The position numbers and the translations under genes are program-made. DNA of 34,754 bases from Microbacterium sp. (GTDB lineage: Bacteria; Actinomycetota; Actinomycetes; Actinomycetales; Microbacteriaceae): contig JAITLM010000212.1 of assembly GCA_031277885.1 (NCBI GenBank), forward strand, positions 1 through 34,754, given 5' to 3'. Positions 33,911 through 34,754 of this stretch are shown here, in pieces; positions within the stretch are counted from its first letter, which is position 1; each line of letters starts with the position of its first letter. The notes beneath the pieces were generated by a model that saw nothing but the letters and a program-made list of their open reading frames with translations, made no database searches and was not told where the DNA came from.

Positions 33911-34519
33911 TCAGAGCGTGGCGAGCAGGCTCTTCATCTCGGCGATCTCGGTGGTCTGGGCGTTGATGATCGTGGTCGCGAGGGTGAGGGCCAGCGAATC
34001 GACACCGTCCTTCTTCTCGGTGCGGGCCATCGCGACCGCGCCCTCGTGGTGCACGATCATCTGCTGCAGGAACAGCTTCCCCGCCTCGGCACCAGGGGCC
34101 GCCTCGAGCGCCGCCATGTCGGCCTCGCTCATCATGCCGTCGCCGTGACCCATGGATCCGGCCGACGCAGACGGCACGCCCCAGTCGGCGAGCCAGCCGC
34201 GCATCTTCGCGATCTCGGGCGCCTGGGCGTCCTTGATCCTGGTCGCGAGGTCGATGACGCGCGGATCCACGCCGGTCTTGGCGAGGAGCGTGTCGCTCAT
34301 GTCGATCGCCTGCTGGTGATGATCGATCATCATGGTCGCGAACATCGCGTCGGCGTCGTTCGCGGATCCCTGGGCAGACCCGGTCGCGGGGGCGGTCGCG
34401 CCGTGCGACATCCCGGGCATCCCGGAGTGGTCGGTCGTGGGCGCGCAGGCGGTGAGGACGGCCCCGGCGAGGGCGATGGCCCCGATCGCGAGGGCGCGGT
34501 GGAGGGTGCGGATGGTCAT
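33911..34519 (-). CDS. DUF305 family lipoprotein
   Basis: A 202-residue protein with a lipoprotein signal ending in LTAC (Cys25), a His/Met-rich linker (HSGMPGMSHG) and two DUF305 halves. Each half carries the family's paired histidines: MMIDHHQQAI (His67-His68) and QQMIVHHEGAV (His157-His158). Between them is another Met/His-rich stretch, MGHGDGMM. DUF305 is ferritin-like and often found near copper and metal-resistance genes, so metal binding at the cell surface is plausible but unproven. The partial gene upstream appears to be DUF6153, a common partner. Confidence 0.88.
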   Translation of the reverse strand: MTIRTLHRALAIGAIALAGAVLTACAPTTDHSGMPGMSHGATAPATGSAQGSANDADAMFATMMIDHHQQAIDMSDTLLAKTGVDPRVIDLATRIKDAQAPEIAKMRGWLADWGVPSASAGSMGHGDGMMSEADMAALEAAPGAEAGKLFLQQMIVHHEGAVAMARTEKKDGVDSLALTLATTIINAQTTEIAEMKSLLATL

Positions 34520-34579
34520 GTCGTTCTCTGCTTTCGTCGTCGATGACGCGCGCCGCCGGATGGCGGGGCGCGGAGCCTT

Positions 34580-34620
34580 CCGGTGCGTCCGCCCGCGAGC
34601 GGGGCTGCGGGACGCACCGG
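34580..34620. repeat. Hairpin between the partial gene and DUF305
   Basis: CCGGTGCGTCC (34580-34590) and GGACGCACCGG (34610-34620) form a perfect 11-base-pair stem, with a smaller GCCC/GGGC pairing possible in the loop. It follows the stop of the partial gene and precedes the DUF305 start by about 60 bases. There is no U-run, so attenuation or mRNA stabilisation is as likely as termination. Confidence 0.55.
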
Positions 34621-34628
34621 GCGTCGGC

Positions 34629-34754
34629 TCATCTGCGGCTGATGCAGAGCTCGGAGATGCGGGGAGGGCGCGGATCCGCCGGATCGTTCGCCGCGGAGGC
34701 GGCGGCCCAGGAGCCGATCGCAGGGCGGAGATCCTCGGCGGGCGGCCCCGGCAG
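34629..34754 (-). CDS. C-terminal end of a small protein, possibly DUF6153
   Basis: The last 41 codons of a leftward gene entering from the right edge. It ends RPPRISELCISRR followed by TGA. A Pro/Arg-rich tail finishing in a short Leu/Ile-Ser-Arg motif is what I recall for DUF6153 proteins, small membrane proteins often encoded beside DUF305 lipoproteins. The rest of the gene lies outside the window, so this is a tentative call based on the tail and the neighbour. Confidence 0.45.
   Translation of the reverse strand: MPGPPAEDLRPAIGSWAAASAANDPADPRPPRISELCISRR

Overview
This is a GC-rich window with densely packed genes, many of them joined by ATGA overlaps, and it carries GTG and TTG starts as well as possibly leaderless genes. 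Together with a DUF305 lipoprotein next to a probable DUF6153 C-terminus, a lipase-maturation-factor-like protein and fused Opp-type ATPases, this suggests a high-GC actinobacterium, most likely of the Microbacteriaceae (Microbacterium-like). The taxon is inferred from style and gene content. I saw no rRNA, tRNA, transposase, integrase or CRISPR array. The first 100 bases or so are C/G homopolymer runs and look like a poor-quality contig end.

Region 1 (1-2949, minus strand) is an operon of alanine-racemase-like, D-Ala-D-X-ligase-like and acyltransferase-3 membrane proteins. These are the pieces found, partly fused, as VanT plus ligase in D-Ser-type vancomycin-resistance clusters. Region 2 (about 3.0-18.4 kb) looks like a sugar-acid catabolic and uptake locus. 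It has an SMP-30 lactonase, an FAH-family hydrolase, a D-2-hydroxyacid dehydrogenase, three short-chain dehydrogenases, an enolase-superfamily dehydratase, a neutral-ceramidase-like hydrolase, a SnoaL-like protein, an ACS-family MFS permease, an Opp-type ABC importer and a GntR/FCD regulator. Four of its promoter regions carry near-identical TGCTATAGCA palindromes, with a weaker fifth copy before the GntR gene, so it reads as one local regulon. The enzyme set matches the non-phosphorylative diketo-hydrolase route known for L-fucose and L-rhamnose, but the actual substrate is unknown.

Region 3 (about 18.4-32.1 kb) is a second carbohydrate locus organised around a divergent promoter at 28.7-28.9 kb. 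Leftward runs a nine-gene series: CUT1-type binding protein, two permeases, atypical extended SDR, DHDPS-family lyase/aldolase, 2-hydroxyacid dehydrogenase, Gfo/Idh/MocA protein, Tat-exported beta-helix protein and Eis-like acetyltransferase. Rightward run a ROK repressor and two more Gfo/Idh/MocA oxidoreductases. A strong 24-bp palindrome lies between the leftward -35 and -10. I cannot match this gene combination to a named pathway, and it is the best candidate here for an undescribed catabolic system.

Region 4 (32.1-34.75 kb) holds a lipase-maturation-factor-like membrane protein, two tandem copies of a long inverted-repeat element, a DUF305 lipoprotein and the C-terminal end of a small gene cut by the window edge.
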